8,179 bases of DNA from Myxococcota bacterium (GTDB lineage: Bacteria > Myxococcota > Polyangia > GCA-2747355 > JAKLHH01): positions 1 to 8,179 of the forward strand of contig JAKLHH010000296.1 of assembly GCA_022710245.1 (NCBI GenBank). The letters are read 5' to 3'. Positions 5,859 through 8,179 of the stretch are shown here, piece by piece (the first letter of the stretch is position 1; every line of letters starts with the position of its first letter). The translations under genes were made by a program, and so were the position numbers. The notes below the pieces were generated by a model. It did no database searches. It saw only the letters and a list, made by a program, of their open reading frames with translations, and had not been told where the DNA came from.

Positions 5859-6392
5859 ATGCTGCTCGCCCGCGCCTCGACCCTCTCGCTGGTGGTCTTC
5901 CTCGCTGGTTGCTTCGATCCGGACTACGGGGAGCGCGGCGCCTCGTGCAACCTCGTGCCGCGCGCCTGCCCCGACGGGTACGTCTGCCTCCCCGTCAACG
6001 ACGAGACCAACACGTGTGCGCTGGAGAGCACGGCGTCCCCGCCGAGCATCGAGGCGCTCGAGGTCGAGCCGCTGCAGGTGAGCCAGGCGACCCCCGGGCT
6101 CCACCTCACCCTGCGCGCGAGCCGCTTCAAGATCGAGGCGCCCGCCATGAACCAGCCGAACGAGCGATTCTTCGGGCACTACCACCTCTATGTCGACGTG
6201 AGCCCGAAGAGCCCCCAGGGCGTCGGCTACATCGCGGTCTTCTCGGCAGAGACGACCATCGGTCCCGACAACAAGTTCATGAAGTACTTCACCCCGGGCA
6301 ACCACACCCTGACGGCCCGCCTGGCACAGCACAGCCACGTCGAGCTCGTGCCGGCCGTCGAGAGCGCGCCGGTCACGGTCGAGGTCAAGTAG
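5859..6392 (+). CDS. Cys-rich lipoprotein with a DUF4399-like domain
   Basis: The 177-residue product has a type II signal peptide with lipobox LAGC (15-18), so C18 should be lipidated; F19 and D20 follow. A short Cys-rich segment has C30, C37 (ACPDGYVC), C43 and C53, probably two disulfides of the kind seen in myxobacterial surface lipoproteins. After a Pro/Ser linker near 58-63 comes a beta-rich domain with GHYHLYVDV (106-114), PGNHTLTARL (146-155), H158, H160 and a closing APVTVEVK. This resembles the GHHHLLID/PGKHTLTL pattern I associate with DUF4399; the His residues could bind metal (inference). AGGGAG (5848-5853) sits 5 nt before the ATG. The gene begins 10 nt after the TPR gene stops, so the two are very likely cotranscribed and may act together in the envelope. 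Confidence 0.82.
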   Translation: MLLARASTLSLVVFLAGCFDPDYGERGASCNLVPRACPDGYVCLPVNDETNTCALESTASPPSIEALEVEPLQVSQATPGLHLTLRASRFKIEAPAMNQPNERFFGHYHLYVDVSPKSPQGVGYIAVFSAETTIGPDNKFMKYFTPGNHTLTARLAQHSHVELVPAVESAPVTVEVK

Positions 6393-6421
6393 CGCTGCCG
6401 CTGCGTGGCTGGTCCAGCGCT
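6391..6421. terminator. Inverted repeat between convergent genes (possible bidirectional terminator)
   Basis: AGCGCTG (6391-6397) and CAGCGCT (6415-6421) form a 7-bp stem around a 17-nt interior. It starts in the lipoprotein gene's TAG and lies 38 bases past the kinase stop, where a shared terminator would be expected. There is no T-run on either strand and the loop is long, so support is weak. Confidence 0.25.
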
Positions 6422-6458
6422 CGACGCCGACGGGCAGGCGACTGGCCGCTCCCCCGCC

Positions 6459-7919
6459 TCAGTCGAAGGGCTTCAGCTCACCGCTGGGCTCCGCCCGCGG
6501 CCTTGGCTCCGGCTTCGGCGGAGTCGACGGGGTCGGCGCGGGCGTCGTGGGTGCCGTGACCGGAGCGGGTGCGCTGGGCGTCGCGGCCGCGGCAGGGGCC
6601 GGCTCGCGCGCGGGCCTGGGCCCACCACGCCGGCCTGACGCCTTCTTCGTGGCCGCGGGCCCTGGTCTCGCGAGGGTCGTTCGCGCAGGGGGGCCTGGCG
6701 GCTCGGTCACCGTCGGGCCGGGCGTCGGCGCGGGTGCCGGCGCAGGTTCGCCAGCGACCGCGCCGGCGGTCACCGCGGCCGGCCCGGGCTGGCGAGGCCG
6801 TTCGCGCGGCGGGGCGGGAGTCTCCGCGGGCCGCGCCGCAGGCGGTCGCGCACGGAGCTGCAGCGCGAGCCCGACGCCGGCCCCGAGCGCGACGAGGGCG
6901 GCCGTCGCCGCGAGCCAGCGACCACGGCCACCCATGCGCCGCGTCTCCAGCGTGGCCCCCGCGTCGTCGTCGGCCAGCGCCGCGGGGCGCTCGTCGCCGC
7001 GCTCGGCCGCCTCGATCGCCCCGGCGAGCTCGGCCATCGACTGGAAGCGGTCCTCGGGCGCCTTGGCCAGCGCCCTGAGCACGATCGCCTCCAGCGCGGG
7101 CCCGATCGGCAGCAGCGGATCGACCGTCGACGGGGGAGGGGGCGGCTCGTGGATGTGCTTGTTGAGGACCGCCATGAAGCTGTCGGCCTTGAAGGGCACG
7201 CGGCCGGTCAGCATCTCGTACATGATGACGCCGACCGCGTAGAGATCGGCCCGCCCGTCCACCGGTCGTCCGAGCGCCTGCTCCGGGGCCATGTACTCGG
7301 GCGTGCCGAAGATCATCCCGGTGCGGGTCAGGCGCTCGCTGCGCGCCTCGAGCGTCGTCACCTTGGCGATGCCGAAGTCGAGGACCTTGATCTGCTCGCC
7401 GGTCGGGCGAGGCACGAGGACGATGTTGGCAGGCTTCACGTCGCGATGGACGATGCCCTTCGCGTGCGCCGCCCCGAGCGCCGCGCAGATCTGCAGCAGC
7501 AGCTGCCGCGCTCGCGACCAGGGCATCGCCCCCCCGAGGCGGATCACCTCGGCCAGGTCCGGGCCCTCGAGGAGCTCCATGGTGAAGAACACGCTGCCGC
7601 CCGGCGTGGCGCCGAAGTCGGTGATGTCGACGATGTTCGGGTGGCCGATGCGCGCGGCGGCGCGCGCCTCCTGGAGGAAGCGCTCCTTGACGTCGGGGCG
7701 CCGCGCGAGCTCCTCGGCGAGGACCTTCATCGCGAAGCGCTTCTCGATGGCCGCGTGCTCGACGAGGTAGACGACGCCCATGCCCCCCTCGCCGAGCTTG
7801 CTGATCACCCGGTAGCGGTCGCTGACCAGCCGCCCCCGGAGATCGAGCCGGTCGTCGAGAGCCGCGGGCAGCGTCGCGTCGCTGGCCGGCCCGTAGGCGC
7901 GTGTCTCGCTGTTGGCCAT
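6459..7919 (-). CDS. Hanks-type Ser/Thr protein kinase with transmembrane segment and Pro/Ala-rich C-terminal tail
   Basis: The 486-residue protein has a cytoplasmic kinase domain at about 36-305. It shows the P-loop GEGGMGVV (43-50), the ATP lysine K65 in FAMKVL, E84 in the C-helix, HRDVKPAN (158-165, catalytic D160), DFG (181-183), a GTPEYMAPE activation-loop end (205-213) and the DLYAVGVIMYEMLTGRVPF helix. All catalytic residues are intact, so it should phosphorylate Ser/Thr. A hydrophobic span at about 335-355 would cross the inner membrane. The remaining ~130 residues are almost wholly P, A, T, R and G, with no PASTA, TPR or other sensor domain visible. They may span the periplasm or contact the cell wall (inference). 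The start MANSETRAYG leaves a 35-residue lead into the kinase domain; no clear ribosome binding site precedes it. It is convergent with the lipoprotein gene. Its partner proteins are not evident. Confidence 0.95.
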   Translation of the reverse strand: MANSETRAYGPASDATLPAALDDRLDLRGRLVSDRYRVISKLGEGGMGVVYLVEHAAIEKRFAMKVLAEELARRPDVKERFLQEARAAARIGHPNIVDITDFGATPGGSVFFTMELLEGPDLAEVIRLGGAMPWSRARQLLLQICAALGAAHAKGIVHRDVKPANIVLVPRPTGEQIKVLDFGIAKVTTLEARSERLTRTGMIFGTPEYMAPEQALGRPVDGRADLYAVGVIMYEMLTGRVPFKADSFMAVLNKHIHEPPPPPSTVDPLLPIGPALEAIVLRALAKAPEDRFQSMAELAGAIEAAERGDERPAALADDDAGATLETRRMGGRGRWLAATAALVALGAGVGLALQLRARPPAARPAETPAPPRERPRQPGPAAVTAGAVAGEPAPAPAPTPGPTVTEPPGPPARTTLARPGPAATKKASGRRGGPRPAREPAPAAAATPSAPAPVTAPTTPAPTPSTPPKPEPRPRAEPSGELKPFD

Positions 7920-7994
7920 CCGAAAGCGTGTTAGGTCGGAGGGGCCGGGGCAAGTCGGGACCCGCCGGGCAGTATTGGGGCGTGATCGGGGGCG

Positions 7995-8029
7995 GGGAGC
8001 CAGGAGCCGGGAGTCGGGAGCCGGGAGGA
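7995..8029. repeat. Five degenerate tandem copies of a GGGAGCC heptamer
   Basis: Consecutive 7-mers at 7995, 8002, 8009, 8016 and 8023 read GGGAGCC, AGGAGCC, GGGAGTC, GGGAGCC and GGGAGGA. They lie in the 117-bp gap between the end of the partial minus-strand gene and the kinase start. With G5 and G4 runs just upstream (7988-7992, 7994-7997), the plus strand has regularly spaced G-tracts able to form a quadruplex. For the kinase gene this is the template strand. Heptameric repeats of this kind are often mobile or slippage-prone intergenic elements; no function is shown. Confidence 0.75.
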
Positions 8030-8036
8030 GGCGTCC

Positions 8037-8179
8037 TCAGCGAGCGGCCGCCGGAGCAGGCGCGCCCGCGAGGTCTTGCTTGCTGACCAGCCGCTCGGTG
8101 CCCTCGAAGTTGACGACCTCGTGGGTCTCCAGCTCTCCGCCGGTCAGGCGCACGGGGTAGAAGCCGAGCCCGCCCTGCT
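8037..8179 (-). CDS. Unrecognised protein, C-terminal 46 residues (5' end outside window)
   Basis: The minus-strand frame is open from the right edge and ends at TGA 8039-8037. The visible residues begin QGGLGFYPVRLTGGELETHE and continue through VVNFEGTERL to a tail rich in Ala and Pro (AGAPAPAAAR). Codons keep the G/C third-position bias of real genes here. The composition suggests a soluble or extracytoplasmic beta-rich C-terminus. I do not recognise the family. It lies on the same strand as the kinase, 117 bases upstream of it, so the two could share a transcript. Confidence 0.55.
   Translation of the reverse strand, partial: QGGLGFYPVRLTGGELETHEVVNFEGTERLVSKQDLAGAPAPAAAR

Noticed and set aside
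7149..7934. Plus-strand open frame antisense to the kinase domain
   Set aside because: Its composition is that of an antisense shadow and it has no recognisable motif.
6478..7953. Second minus-strand frame over the kinase gene, slightly longer than the kinase
   Set aside because: It is rich in Arg/Gly/Ala with no fold. The other frame has every kinase motif, so this is its +1 shadow.

Overview
The window is very GC-rich, densely coded DNA, probably from a deltaproteobacterium of the Myxococcota type (myxobacteria and relatives). This rests on the extreme third-position GC bias, a Hanks-type Ser/Thr kinase with a Pro/Ala-rich tail, an exported TPR protein with two C-terminal membrane segments, and a Cys-rich lipoprotein. 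No rRNA, tRNA, CRISPR array, transposase or phage gene is visible, and no gene-free stretch exceeds about 200 bases.

Layout. (a) 2-316 (+): C-terminal end of a NadD-like nucleotidyltransferase, whose stop codon lies in a 21-bp tandem duplication. (b) 317-512: leader region with hairpins, including two mutually exclusive ones around the ribosome binding site of the next gene. (c) 513-5027 (+): a tightly packed four-gene operon. It holds a NodU/CmcH/TobZ-type O-carbamoyltransferase, a radical SAM protein resembling the archaeosine enzyme RaSEA, a serine hydroxymethyltransferase (GlyA) and a DUF2505/START-like protein. The first three genes overlap by 4 bases at each junction and the fourth starts 14 bases after glyA. 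(d) 5075-6392 (+): a two-gene envelope unit, a signal-peptide TPR protein followed 10 bases later by a lipoprotein with a GHYHL/PGNHTL domain. (e) 6459-7919 (-): a membrane-anchored Ser/Thr protein kinase, convergent with the lipoprotein gene. (f) 7920-8036: intergenic, with five degenerate 7-bp G-rich repeats. (g) 8037-8179 (-): the C-terminal end of an unrecognised protein.

The part most likely to hold an undescribed system is the 513-5027 operon. It joins carbamoyl transfer, radical SAM chemistry, PLP one-carbon/aldol chemistry and a possible hydrophobic-ligand-binding protein under apparent translational coupling. No PKS, NRPS, archaeosine or nodulation genes lie beside it. Its substrate cannot be read from the sequence. 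The kinase and the TPR/lipoprotein pair look like ordinary myxobacterial signalling and envelope genes.
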